In this document: positions 34,112 to 45,449 of the stretch, piece after piece
Position numbering within the stretch: position 1 is the stretch's first letter
Layout: each line of letters starts with the position of its first letter
DNA from: Ophiobolus disseminans
Lineage: Eukaryota; Ascomycota; Dothideomycetes; Pleosporales; Phaeosphaeriaceae
Reading direction: 5' to 3'
NCBI GenBank assembly: GCA_010093685.1
Contig: MU006222.1
Location: 558,001-622,000 of the forward strand
DNA length: 64,000 bases
Translations under genes and position numbers: made by a program
Notes under the pieces: generated by a model
Told to the model about the DNA's origin: nothing
What the model saw: only the letters and a program-made list of their open reading frames with translations
Databases searched by the model: none

Positions 34112-36033
34112 TTGTGATATGTATGGCTTGTATGTATATAGAGAAGTAGACTGATATCCAGAAGGTTGAGTTGAACAGGTAAGGAGAGGGTAGGAAGAAA
34201 TTGGTCCAGAGCCGAGGGGATGCGATCAATATATTCTCTCCGTTTGCTCCTTTAGCGTGGTCATGTGAGGGAAGGTGAGAGGGCCTTCCAAGCCCTGTTA
34301 CCCTGGAAGGGATCTGCGGTCATCGAGGCTAGGCCGTTGGCTCACTTTCCCAATTACTCTGGTGATAGAAATTCGTGACCAGCGGCCCTGAGCTCCGTTT
34401 GATCATACGCCATCGTGTGCTAGTACCCATGCTTGCCGCGCCGATGGTTACATGCCGAGCCATTGTCTTTGACTACTCAAGGATGAGTTTTCATAGTGCG
34501 GTGAGGAGCATCTCTCCTTTTATACGCTATAAATGATTGAACGAAAAGGAGCAAACCCCAACTTCTAGTCTCTGTGCTTGCGGTTGGTAATAGCCATTGA
34601 AGACCACATTGTTATGACCACCTGAGGCTAATTAATCGAGTGCCAGGCTACCCAGCGTTTGCAAGGAATATGTCGATTGAGCTTGAGACAGTACTCCTTC
34701 AGCAACTCCAAACGTCGCGTGGAACTAACCTCGATTTGGCAGATGTCACCGGATCGGGTGGAACACAGCAGTCATTTCCGTCAAGCGCTGTCCAACCACT
34801 GTGGCGGCATGTGATAGAATACCCTTTCCATAGCTAGCTATAACCCTTGCGGAGACTCGACGCGCTAGAAGTGTCGCGCTCATCCTAGTCGTTGCACACT
34901 TCGCTTCTCCGCGAAGCGCATAAGGCCATCAAGGTTTGTGGGCATGTGTTTATGCAAGTAAGAAGTAAACGTGCAGGTTACACGGCAGCCTTATTCTGCC
35001 CTATGATTTTGTATTGCAGCAGGTAAGGATGGGCGCGTGCTTGCAGTCAAGCTTCGAATCCGGGGTACTCAGTTGCCCGGGGGTGTCACGACCTCGTCAT
35101 TCGCATCTTGTGAGGCTGCCGCAAGACAGAGTGTTATGACAAGACTACTCGCACCCTTCTTTCGACCTTCCTGATGCAAGTGGATGTTTCAAGCCTCAGC
35201 CAGCGCGAGGTTGCAGATATCTTGTGAAGGTCCATCGCCTCCCTTGCAGCATGGGTGATAGTCTCCACCGTGTAGCCCAGGATTTTGCCGCAGTTTGAGT
35301 GTAGTTGAAATAAAGGTTGGATATGAGAAAACCACATGCTTGGGTGTGAAGACTCGGATGTAATGCCTCTAAAGGACCGGAATCATGATTCGCAAGTTAC
35401 CCCAGGTTTTCCGAAACGGATGTTGGGCCGCGGCGATGCGCTATGCAGATCAGCTGGACCAGGTAGAATAGATTGAATAGCGTTCGACGTAACCAGTCAT
35501 GTGCCTCTACCATGGCCGACCAATGGTAGCGAGCGGCTCGAAATGACCACACATAGATTTTGCAATCCATATCCAAAAATCTTGCAGGTTAAACGACCAC
35601 AAAACGTTCCTGAACAATGTTCCTCGGTTGGAAGCGAACCAAGATTTGGCCCAATATACACCCATGAGTGTAGTTCTTCAGTAATGATGTATACCTACAA
35701 GATCTTGGTAGACCATGGTATATTTTTACTGTTCATCAATATGATTCGAATGTCTTTGAGCAGTCCAGTGAGGTTCAGTGGGGCTGTTTGCACAATATTG
35801 GACATTCCTGGTGTGGAAGGGGCTGACTACAGTAGTCAAGCATCGTCAGTGCCCAAAGAAATCTCCTGTAGTCCTTAGTCCCGAGCGAGCCGTACCCGCT
35901 GAGGAGGACTGGCTGCTTGCATGTGATACACGATCTGTCTTAATATCGCTGCGATATTGGGCCTAACTACTGTAGAGGCGGTTGCTGTGTAACGAGCGCA
36001 CAAGGAAGACGTTCTTTCGTGTGGAGTCTTGCC
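34112..36033. other. Intergenic: GH55 promoter side and 3' flank of thioesterase gene
   Basis: 1.9 kb, the longest gap in the window. The frames at 35501-35966 have no family features. No repeat, transposon remnant or RNA gene is recognised. Confidence 0.5.
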
Positions 36034-36668
36034 TCACAGCATGGACTTGACTCCGAGAAACATGGCTTCGCCAATTGTGTAAATACCTCCGGCACCATCC
36101 TCAATGGTAGCACGGATGAAGAGCTTCCGGCCATCTTGTCGCTCTACTTTGGCAGTGCAGAGAATCGTACTAGGCGTAGGTATGGGTCGCTTGTAAGTTG
36201 TGTTGAGGTCTGTTGCTTCTTAGAACTGCGCGAATTTCCAGCATCACATGCGAACTTACAAGCTGTCAGAAAACTCATGTCGGGACGCAGGTCTTTGGAG
36301 CCAGATAGTCTCCGCTTTTCTATCTCTTTCTCGATATTCAACACGATCAACACACCGCAAATCTCGTCCAGCAGAGTTGCCGCTATCCCGCCGTGGCATA
36401 TCTGCGGAAAGCCATTGAGACCACTGCCAAGGTCTACTACCGCCACAACCTCATGATATGCCAGTTTGCCGTCTGCTTCCTGAGTGGGTCTAAGCGACAA
36501 GAATGCCCGTAGCGTGCGATCCGTGGCAAGTGTCTCAGCGAAGAGTGAGTCTTCGCCCGACGCCTTTACTTGTCGTGACGCCGTTCTTGTGCGAGTCCAT
36601 TTCGGGTCCTGGAGGAGGGCGGCGGCCCAAGGGATCGACTTGATGTGGTCTATAGCGGCGTCGCCCAT
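36034..36668 (-). CDS. Hotdog-fold acyl-CoA thioesterase (PaaI/THEM4-like)
   Basis: Two exons on the minus strand, 36260-36668 and 36034-36209, encode 194 residues. The hotdog signature FPQICHGGIAATLLDEICG, holding the conserved HGG and DE, lies near residues 86-104. It is followed by TAYLNTTYKRPIPTPSTIL across the intron and VERQDGRKLFIRATIEDG. The intron acceptor was chosen at AACAG|ACC, the one that continues this strand. Enzymes of this type hydrolyse acyl-CoA esters; chain length and compartment are unknown. Confidence 0.88.
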
Positions 36669-37569
36669 TGTGAGCTGTGTGCTTGGAAGGACATGTCGTT
36701 GCCTTACGAGAAGCCATGAAGGCGCAAGCGTGGCTTCCGTGCCGAGGTGCGACGGTCTGATCTACCGGTAATCCACAGTCAGCCACGATGGTCCCTGCGT
36801 CCACCGCCGTTGAGTCGTGCACCTCACAAAACGCCCGATGCACGTTTTTGAGGTGAGACTTTTCAAACCCATAAAAGTGTATGAAGATCTTGAAGAGCAG
36901 GCCTGTCGACAAGTACCGTCCCATCACATAGTAAAGAGCGGTCACCCATCAAGGCGTGTCACCTTGCGCATTGAGCTTCTAGGAGATACAACACGACCAC
37001 GAGAAGTCAGACTAATACTAGCAAAGAGGTACCGTATAACCCGAGAACGATAGTTGATAAGCGGTCTCCTACTACTAGCTCAATCCGAGTTCACCTCCGC
37101 TATCCTGAGGCCTCACCACGCCATCATGAAGTGCGTGTTGCCGTTTTGCGGTGAAGCGCCTCAGCCTCTCAAAAGCAACCACCTGTCGATGACTTCGATA
37201 ATGAGACATCCATTAGCCTGTATACTTATTCAGGTTCAATCGGTCGAACAATATCACTTGTCACTGTTCACATGGCTGCAGAGCATCAAGAGAATGAAAG
37301 ACGTCATCTCGATGCACTAGGGCGATACGTCAAAGCCCACGCGAACCGTAAACATCTGAGCCAGCGACCCGTACCCAGATCGATAGAGACCACGCTACGA
37401 ATCGATGATGTATCGTAACCGAGGCATTGGCGAGGAAACGCGCTCATAATGTGTTTGGAGCCGTGAATCTATCTTTCATATTCACAATCCCATTACAACC
37501 AACGTAAGCCATCAAAAATCAAAAGAAAACAAACTACCACATAAACCACCAACCCCAGAATACACCAAC
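36669..37569. promoter_or_regulatory. Divergent promoter region between thioesterase and small repeat-protein genes
   Basis: 901 bp between divergent genes, with no supported open frame. Confidence 0.45.
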
Positions 37570-37965
37570 ATGTCCCCCAAACCCCACTCCCAAACCGTCC
37601 GCGGAACCCTCTCCAACCCAAAAACCCAAGCCGCAATGCATTCCCCTACCCCCACCCCCCAACTCGGTGACGCAACATCCCTCAAGCCCGAAGCCTCCAA
37701 CAAGCCCCTCCCCTCAAACGACTCTGCACCGCCGCTCGGAGAAGGCAACGACGCTGACTCAAGCCCGAGCAAAAAGAAAGAGTCCATGGACGAGTTGCCG
37801 CATTCGAAGAAAGTAAGGGGAACGCTGGCGAATGATGATGGAGCGAAGGTGAATGGCACGCAGTTGGGTGATCCGGTCAGTTTGAAAAGTGAGACGAGTG
37901 GGAGGGAGATGGGGAGGGGTGTGGAGAGGGAGGGTGTGGAGAAGGGGGGGAAAAGTAAATTGTAA
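37570..37965 (+). CDS. Small hydrophilic protein with two copies of a VRGTL...LGDxxSLK repeat
   Basis: Single exon of 131 residues with no signal peptide or membrane segment. It is highly charged and rich in Pro, Ser, Lys and Gly. Two repeats are visible: SQTVRGTLSNPK...PQLGDATSLKPEAS at about residues 7-43 and KKVRGTLANDDG...TQLGDPVSLKSETS at about 80-108. Duplication of a specific motif, with the first copy tied to the start codon, supports a real gene. The protein is likely disordered. I recall similar short proteins in related fungi but no known function. Confidence 0.7.
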   Translation: MSPKPHSQTVRGTLSNPKTQAAMHSPTPTPQLGDATSLKPEASNKPLPSNDSAPPLGEGNDADSSPSKKKESMDELPHSKKVRGTLANDDGAKVNGTQLGDPVSLKSETSGREMGRGVEREGVEKGGKSKL

Positions 37966-38252
37966 AGCGGAGGGTTTGGAAGCGCATTTGTACATGAGAG
38001 CATGTAATACTGTATTTTACATGTAAACACGATCATCATGGCCATTGTTCAGCATATCCGGATATGATACTGTGATATTGTATCGATAACAGTGCGATTT
38101 TTTTCCGTACGTGCGAAAATTTCGTAACCATAGAGTGCAATGGACGTTGACTAACCATTTTTATGATTCTACGCTGGGTATCTCCGATCTATATGCCATA
38201 ATAGCTCATGTACAACGCCTCCTATGCATCACATTAAACAACGCTAGATCTC

Positions 38253-40610
38253 TTACTGCCCGGCTTCAATACGTTGAGGGGCCCATCCCTTCAACCACGC
38301 TTGGCCTTTGTCGAGGTTTCCACCCTCAGCTTCAAGTGCAGCTGTACACCATTCCAGAGCGTACCCGCCCTTACCTTCGATGCCCCTCTCTGCGGTCATC
38401 ATCTCAGCTAACGTGCGGTTCTTTTGGCTCCGCTCATCGACACAGAAGTGCAGCGGGGTGGTGTATCCGCGGCCATCCATGCCTTCTAGGAGGGGCTTGA
38501 CCATGGGGATGGCATCTTTGGTTGAGACCGACTTATCGCCTTGGCCGAGGTTCTTGCGACCGGTGCGGCAGTACTCATTTCGACACCAGGCCTTGCCACA
38601 TCCCGTTAAAAGTTGCGAGAGATACCGGCGCTCGATACGTCGTCGCAAAGCTTTGCCTTCGGGATCGTGCATCGACACATAGAGAGGTCCGTAGCATACG
38701 CTACACAGTCCGATCTCGTTTCCAGGGCCTTGGCCCTTTCGTGTGCCGGCGCGCGTGTCTCCCATCTTGTTCGCGCCATCCTGAGTCCGCCCGCAATTGA
38801 CATTGCGACATAAGCGAGGTGTGGGACGAGACAGCCGCTCGAGATCGTGATGGCGAAGATGGGTTTCCATGTCTCGAAACCGAACAATCTTGTTGCAAAG
38901 ATGGCATTCTGTTGTTCGACCGCCGTCTGCAAGCTCGTGTGGTGTAAGACCAGAAAGAAGAAGCTCGGCACTGGCAGGTTCAGTGGGATCACCTTCTTGC
39001 GGAACTTGCAAGTGGCAGAAGCGGCAAAGGATGAGTTTTCCGGGACACGTGGTGGTCTTGTGATGGGCAAGTAACGGTACTGAGGGAAAATTGAGACTGC
39101 AAGATGCGCACAACTGTGGAGTGTGGTATATGGCATCGTGCTTTTGTCGGCTCAATGGTGTGTTGCCGGTGAATGTGTCGTCTGGACAGTGCCAGTGGTT
39201 CTGAAAGGCTGGGGACCGCTTCTGAAAAACTTGGCCACATCCTTGAGGACAGACGACGTTATTACGAAGACAAAAGTTCTCGTGCAGGAAGAGCGAAGAT
39301 TTCGGTACCCACTGGTTGCAGTTTTTACATTGCACGTCATCAGGCCCATGTGCATCCTCTTTTTCATTGCTGCCATTTGTTGTAGTGCTGGTCTTTGGGT
39401 CGAACATTGAAACGTTGAGACGGAAGGGTATAGGAGTGCTGGTCGGTGTGTCCGATGGGTAGGCACGGACAGAAATATAAATAGCTTCTGCTTCGTCAAG
39501 CTCTGCGTTGGTTGGCTGCAATCGTATACTCTTTGGGTGCCGGCTTGACAGTTCTGCGAACACATGCTCGTATTCCCGTGGCCGGACCCGTTGCCGCGAT
39601 GAGTATGGGCTGATAAATAGGTCGAGTTCGGCGTCATCGTCCACTTCGCCCAAGGAAATCTCAAGACCTTGAGACCTATCCCACGATGGCAGTTCGAAGT
39701 CGACATATTCGCCCTCGAGGACCTGCGCGTCTTGTGCCCTGAAGATGTCGATGATACCTCCCACTGAACTGCCTTCGTCAGTACCTGGCGCCCGGTGTCT
39801 TTTAGCTGCAATCGTCTTCAGCGTCTCTCGGGCCTGATCCTCGTTGAGAGCTTCAATATCGACCTCGAGGTCCGTATCGATGACCAAGACTGCGTCTCCT
39901 TTAGGCTTGAAACCGTCGACCAAAAAGCGGAACTCTTCGCGCTTGCCATTTACTCCTCGCCCGCCGTATACCACCAATACCTCTCCGTTTGTCAAAGTAG
40001 TGAAGTTTGATCGCAAATGCTCCTCGAGGAGTGATTTCCAGTCCTCGGGGTCGTAGCCCGCCTCGAGCGGCCGTAGCTTGACGAAAGTACCTTTCGGGAG
40101 TTGTTTGGCGTGGACAGTAATCTTGGGCCCAGCACTATTCTCCAGACCATTGGCCATGGCTTGGTTGCCATCGTTGTCGCCACCTGGGGTCCCTCGGCGA
40201 GAGGACTCTGCAGACGGCTCTTCAATTCCTAAGGCTTCTCGTAGAAAGCTGCTCAACACAATTTGCCCCTCTTCTGCCGAGAATTCGCGTATGCCTGCGT
40301 ACAAAACTCTGTTGTTTTCCGGATTGACAAGTTTGAACGTGAGAGGGTGCGGCAGTTGCTGATAGCGGTCTTGGACCTGCGCGCGTGCCTGGCGCTCGGC
40401 ATCGTACGTGTACGGGTTGAAGGGGTCGAACGAGGTGATATGCGGACGGTCGTTATCGATAGTGATGGTGGGGGCGGCGGCAAGAAGCTGCTCGAGCGCA
40501 GAGGGTGGCAGGAGCATCTTGTCGCCGGGCAGTTGCGCGCCTCGAGATGTCGAGGACAGGGTGTATTGCGCCGACCACTTCAGGTCCGCGGGCCCCTGCT
40601 CCTGGTCCAT
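38253..40610 (-). CDS. UFD1-type protein with zinc fingers and AZUL-like C-terminal domain
   Basis: Single exon of 785 residues. Residues ~10-265 form the UFD1 double-psi-barrel/alpha-beta N-domain: DKMLLPPSALEQLL, PLTFKLVN, AKQLPKGTFVKLRPLEAGY and LRSNFTTLTNGEVLVV. Cys/His fingers follow at 428-475 (CKNCNQWV...HENFC...CPQGC...HWHC), 501-533 and 569-588. The end has a separate Cys cluster from 601: CRNVNC, CSVC at 636-639, and LSQLLTGCGKAWCRNEYC at 664-681, very like the AZUL zinc domain of UBE3A, with a helical UBA-like stretch EWCTAALEAEGGNL after it. Yeast Ufd1 works with Npl4 and Cdc48 in ubiquitin-dependent extraction; this protein is much longer and is not canonical Ufd1, so the exact role is inference. 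Confidence 0.87.
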   Translation of the reverse strand: MDQEQGPADLKWSAQYTLSSTSRGAQLPGDKMLLPPSALEQLLAAAPTITIDNDRPHITSFDPFNPYTYDAERQARAQVQDRYQQLPHPLTFKLVNPENNRVLYAGIREFSAEEGQIVLSSFLREALGIEEPSAESSRRGTPGGDNDGNQAMANGLENSAGPKITVHAKQLPKGTFVKLRPLEAGYDPEDWKSLLEEHLRSNFTTLTNGEVLVVYGGRGVNGKREEFRFLVDGFKPKGDAVLVIDTDLEVDIEALNEDQARETLKTIAAKRHRAPGTDEGSSVGGIIDIFRAQDAQVLEGEYVDFELPSWDRSQGLEISLGEVDDDAELDLFISPYSSRQRVRPREYEHVFAELSSRHPKSIRLQPTNAELDEAEAIYISVRAYPSDTPTSTPIPFRLNVSMFDPKTSTTTNGSNEKEDAHGPDDVQCKNCNQWVPKSSLFLHENFCLRNNVVCPQGCGQVFQKRSPAFQNHWHCPDDTFTGNTPLSRQKHDAIYHTPQLCASCSLNFPSVPLLAHHKTTTCPGKLILCRFCHLQVPQEGDPTEPASAELLLSGLTPHELADGGRTTECHLCNKIVRFRDMETHLRHHDLERLSRPTPRLCRNVNCGRTQDGANKMGDTRAGTRKGQGPGNEIGLCSVCYGPLYVSMHDPEGKALRRRIERRYLSQLLTGCGKAWCRNEYCRTGRKNLGQGDKSVSTKDAIPMVKPLLEGMDGRGYTTPLHFCVDERSQKNRTLAEMMTAERGIEGKGGYALEWCTAALEAEGGNLDKGQAWLKGWAPQRIEAGQ

Positions 40611-41429
40611 GGTTGCGCTAAGAGAATGAGTGAAAGTAGAGGTAGATTGTTGTCATTGTTCTGAGTTGTGAAGCACTATAAGCAACGGAGAGCGAAGTCT
40701 GGCTGACAGATGAAATCGCGGCTCTGCTCGAGAAGCTTCGACCTCGGGGACTGCGTCATTTCTGGTGCCTGCTCTTATCGATAGCGGCGCGACTACAACG
40801 CGCCCTCTATGTTCACACAGCATGTTTACTGTCCAAAACAAATAATAGTCATATGCACATGAGACGTAGATCGCGAGAGCACCCTCGGCTTACTTTCCGC
40901 CTCTTCCGTGTCGTTTCATCACGCAATCTTGGCCGCCTCAGTTCTGATATGCAATACACACTGCTAACGCGGCCTTCATCCCACGTTTGGCTCTGCGACC
41001 CCGGATATTGCGTAATCTTTCCTCTGCTCATGTGCTTCATTACAGTGCCTGCGTCGACTTTTTTGGTTTAGATTTTGGCTGTTTCTACACGTCCTTACAC
41101 ATAGTCCACCAGACATGCCAGATCGTCATTAACTGGACCCTGACATTCACAACGTTTGGGAACATGGCGCATAGCTTGGCGGTGGACGATCGCCTGCAGG
41201 GTATGGGCGGGGGTCGATAATCCCCACCATCTCATCGACTTGCTCACGCCAACCAACGTTTCACCCCCCGCCGGCCCTGCTTTCTTTTACTCAACACCAT
41301 ATCTAGAGCACCTGCAGTGTCAGACCTGTGACACGTGCCTGTTTGGGTTGCAGCTGCTCCCTCATTAAAACTCGTGAGTACCCATCTAATTTCTAGCACC
41401 TTTTTCTACTTGTCTTCTTTCCGCCCGCC
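40611..41429. promoter_or_regulatory. Divergent promoter region between UFD1-type and F-box genes
   Basis: 819 bp between divergent starts; pyrimidine-rich close to the F-box ATG. No gene is seen. Confidence 0.45.
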
Positions 41430-43249
41430 ATGGGTCCTATTGTCTCCTCGGATGTTCCCACCCCCTTTGCGGACCTCTTATCCAAGGCCCTGAACATACG
41501 CTCTATAACTTTGGTGGACTTTTTATCCAATACCTTGATTCTGCGCCAAACAGCACCCTATCTTCCGGTCACCTCCCTCGTCGCTCTCGCAAAGACATCC
41601 AGAGCTTTTCGTCACATCGTCCGCCAATCTCCCGACGCGTTTCGGTACCTCGATCTCTCCCCCATCAAGTCTGCAATATGTCCAATCGACGAGCCCCTCG
41701 ACTCTGGCGGTAACAACTGGCGACGCGAGCGCATGGACGAATCTCTCACGGAAGACGACTTCTATTCCGGGCCATTGCGCAGTATCTTCTCAAAGCTAGA
41801 GCGGCAACACCTCTTACGCAATGTGCATACGCTTGTACTCGACGGCTTAAGTGTAACCGCAGAGCTCGTCAAGGAGTTCATGACCGAGGAGAGATACAAC
41901 GTCCGCATTCTCTCCATAAGAGAGGTCAAGCATCTGAATGAGAGGAAGCTCCAACAGTATCTACGATATGTTTCGCGCCCATCAAGACCAGCTGGCACGC
42001 CTCGTGTTAAAAGTATTTACCTTTTCGGCCCGCGCGAACCTCCGGCGCCTACCATGTCGGTTACGAAGCGCTCTGCATCGCCCGACTCTCGCGGAGTAAT
42101 GTCGTCACAGGGAGCACAGATAGGCGCAGAGTGGAATCAGAAATCGACCGATGCTTTGAACGCTGCGTTGGCAAGGACTGAAGCTAAGTGGTACCAACCA
42201 TCCGGCAGAATGATGGTCAAGCGGCCATCTGCAGACTGGGCAGAGATATTGCAATCTTGCGAAGGCATCATTGCTTTTGACGCGGTCCTTTGCAGGGGAC
42301 CACGGCATGACCCGAGTAAAGCGTACATCACAGAAGGCCCTGCCAATGGTCTCCCACTTCCAGGTTCTTTCCTCCGGCCGGCCATCGCAACTGTCGCCTT
42401 GGGGCCATCTGGTTGCGAGAACTGTCATTCCTCTCCCGAAGAGCCCGCCATTTTTGGACACTCTGCGCCATCCCACTTTCCACTTCTCAGTCCAGTTCCG
42501 CTCCACTGGAGCTCAACTCGTGCAGCACAAACACCACGCATGCTCGATGGATCAAGACCGCCGCCTCTTTTCGTGCGTTGCGAAGATTGTCTCAAAGGCC
42601 GCTGGTGTGAGCGATGTCATAAATGGTGGGACGAGGAGTGCTATGCCGGGTCGACCGTAGCGCAACGTACCGAATTACAGCAAACCGAATTCTTGGAGAC
42701 TCTTGAACCCGATGGAACGACCCATGTGGTCCCGAAACAAAGCATTAAGGTACATATGGGCCTCTGCGTAGCGAAATGCCTTGTAGACGAGTGGATGGCT
42801 GGTGCCGGAGGGAACGGGATGTGGGGATGAACGAAATACCTTAGCGCGCAAGAGAACGATTCCCACCTGATGTTACACGATGATTGGATTCCGGACACCA
42901 GTTGTTGACTGGCCATGGACCCGGCTATTGTATAACAAGACCTGGAAAGCTGACACTTGCGCGCCAAGGTATGTCCTCGAGTATTTGCAAAGAAACAGGC
43001 TGACGAGAATGTACACAGATTGTTGGCGTTCGGCGAGACTGCTTTGGTTGTGGTCACACATGTATAAGCTGCAAAGAGCTCTTCATTCGGCAGTGCAAGA
43101 AGTGCAACCAGGAGTATTGCCAAGAAGACAATGAGGCATCTTCTCAAACAATGGTTTGTAGCCAACTGTTGGACCAACAATATACGTGCTAACTGTCATA
43201 GTGCGACTGGTGCAACTTTACTTCTAGACGGACTGTTGAAATGTACTAG
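41430..43249 (+). CDS. F-box protein with Cys-rich zinc-binding C-terminus (two possible ends)
   Basis: Exon 1 is 41430-42749; exons 2 and 3 are 43019-43153 and 43202-43249, giving 500 residues. If the 269-nt intron is kept, the frame runs to a stop at 42828-42830 (466 residues, ending AGAGGNGMWG). The N-terminus has an F-box-like LPVTSLVALAKTSRAFRHIV, then LREVK-type repeats (ILSIREVKHLNERKLQQYLR). Cys clusters include GCENC and CEDCLKGRWCERCHKWW. The spliced end adds RRDCFGCGHTCISCKE, RQCKKCNQEYC and CDWCNFTSRRTVEMY. Both ends look conserved rather than random, so both transcripts may exist. It is probably an SCF adaptor; target unknown. Confidence 0.75.
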
Positions 43250-43900
43250 TTGGACGAAGTTGGTTGGATGTAAAGACGATTATGGACTACCTGACCACAA
43301 GGCCTTGTGGCAGGTGTTGTACCTCATTGACGCTCCACTCATGACCCTAGAATTAGATACCCCTCTCCTCATACATACTTGTTCCATTACTTCAGTTTGC
43401 ACCCTGACGAACGTTTCTAATGTGATTACACCAAATGTACAATTCTTTTGATTGCTTTAGTTTTCATGTACGAAGTGAAACACCATCTTGGATCCATGAC
43501 CCTTTTGATCTACTAATGCGTTTGTAATGTCAAGAATTGCGCGTGTCATGCATGCTTTGTCTTGGCATGCGGCCAATCGGAGCATGAGGCTGAGGAAGCT
43601 CCGACCTGGAAGCGACACATAACATGCGCCTACCATTTTGAGCCTTGGACATCGCGAAACCGCAATTGGCTTTCTACTGATACCTCCACTCGACTTCGAA
43701 TCGCTCGTTTTGCTTTGACACCAACTGTCCCTACCCGCCCAACGAACGTTGTGACGTTCCTCGCTCGTTCTACGTAATTCTTACTACCCTGAGCCAGTCG
43801 CGCCAAAGCTCAACCAGGCTTCCACATAATATTTGAGCCAGATCGCAGCATCTCGACACAGCTTCAACACCGGTTTCGCACTCGGCTCACACCACACACC
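43250..43900. other. 3' flank of F-box gene and promoter of YIP1
   Basis: 651 bp without a supported gene. Confidence 0.5.
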
Positions 43901-45096
43901 ATGGCACAATACGGCTACGGACAGAGCCCGCAATATGGCGGTGGGAACCCACAAAATCTCCAGTTCTACTCGTCGTCATTCTCGAACCAGCCTGTCTCTG
44001 GACACTCGACACCCTTCCAAGCCGGTTATGGTGCACCACAAACCCAGGCATATCCAGCTCAATACGGCGCAGGTTTTGCTGCGCCCGGAGTCAGCGGACA
44101 GATGGGCATGGGCGCGTCGGGCTTGCGGACAGGCTGGCTGGCAGCTTTTGGCACAGAGGGGTAGGTTAGAAATATTGAGGCTCTCGAACCATAGCTAATG
44201 CGCGATAGATACGAAGGAGAACCGCCGTTACGTTAGCAGCCCTAATCCCACGAGCGAGAGCGCGATCGACAAGCTGACAATCTGTAGTGGAAGAACTGGG
44301 TGTCAACTTTGGGCATATCAAGATGAAGGTGTGTACAACTCAAGACATAACAGGGGTATCGGCGCTGATACAAGCGTAGACTCTGGCCGTATTGAACCCG
44401 TTCGGCAGAATTGACCAGCACATCATGGACGACAGTGACGTCGCGGGACCGATCTTGTTCTTCCTTGTCTTCGGCACATCATTGCTGGTACGTCGAAGAG
44501 CTTTTCATGTATTCCGAGTCCAAGACTAAGACACTGCAGTTGACCGGAAAGCTCCACTTTGGTTACATCTATGGTAAGCTTAATGCATTTGTATACTAGA
44601 TAACTGCTGATGTACGCATAGGTCTGGCTTTCGTGGGCACGATACTTCTTCACAACATCCTCTCACTCATGTCACCACCCATAGACGCCGCTGACGTGGT
44701 ACCGGGGCATGACCACGGCCATTCTCAGGGCTCGCACTTGCGCTCTTCTCTGACCTACCCACGGTCAGCCTCGGTGCTGGGATACTGTCTGCTGCCCCTT
44801 GTGCTTGTCGCCATGTTGGGCATAGCTATCCCACTAGACGGGCTGTTTGGATATCTGCTTACTAGTCTGGCCATTACGTGGTGCGCATACGCTTCCAGCT
44901 CAATGTTCACCGTTGTCGGTAAGTCTGCAAAACCCTTGCTGTGAGATCTACACTAATTCTTCAACCAGGACGTATGACATCAATGAGGGGATTGATTGCG
45001 TACCCGATGGTGTTGTTCTACGGTAGTTTCGGAATCATGGCTATCTTCAGTTCGAGAGGAACCGGGCAGTTGGCGGCGAAGGCAGCGGGCTCTTGA
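43901..45096 (+). CDS. YIP1: YIP1-family Golgi/ER membrane protein
   Basis: Seven exons: 43901-44160, 44209-44231, 44288-44328, 44380-44487, 44540-44573, 44622-44918 and 44969-45096, encoding 296 residues. The N-terminal ~90 residues are Gln/Tyr/Gly-rich and cytosolic. The conserved core begins EPPLLEELGVNFGHIKMKTL and VLNPFGRIDQHIMDDSDVAG, then five hydrophobic helices run from GPILFFLVFGTSLLL to LIAYPMVLFYGSFGIMAIF. YIP1 binds prenylated Rab GTPases and acts in ER-to-Golgi vesicle formation. Exons of 23-41 nt were placed from GT/AG signals and the unbroken family sequence. Confidence 0.9.
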
Positions 45097-45449
45097 GAAG
45101 TTTAGGCGCGGGTCAAAAGCATTATTACAGCACACCACACAGTGTGAAGGGACACGGCTGCACATACGACATGATGACTGTACAATAAGAGTTACCAATT
45201 CTTGAATATGTGTTGGACGCATTCACCCATTGTTGAGGTTTGAACCAATCGGAGCGCAACAGATGGCGGTGATGGCGGCAATGGCACGCTTGCGGGCGAT
45301 GACGAATGGAGCCCTGCAACTCCCGTGCGGCCAAAAACCTTTGGCATCTTCTCCCGACAATCTCCGCCACTGCAACATCCTTTCCCGCCGCCTCCCTCGA
45401 CTTTGCTTCCTTCCTCTTCTTCCTTTCAAGTTTCGTACGATAATCTACA
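45097..45449. other. Spacer with CYC3 promoter
   Basis: 353 bp between two same-strand genes. No gene is seen. Confidence 0.5.

Noticed and set aside
35501..35966. Possible small gene in the longest intergenic gap
   Set aside because: Frames are short and use many codons unlike nearby exons; no motif or convincing splice structure.
28484..36668. Possible catabolic gene cluster (phosphatase, cyclase, GH55, thioesterase)
   Set aside because: No backbone synthase, transporter or local regulator; families are unrelated and strands mixed, so ordinary gene order explains it.
42880..43134. Separate small gene beginning ATGATTGGATTC inside the F-box intron
   Set aside because: Its frame runs out of phase through the zinc-binding exon, which clearly belongs to the F-box gene.
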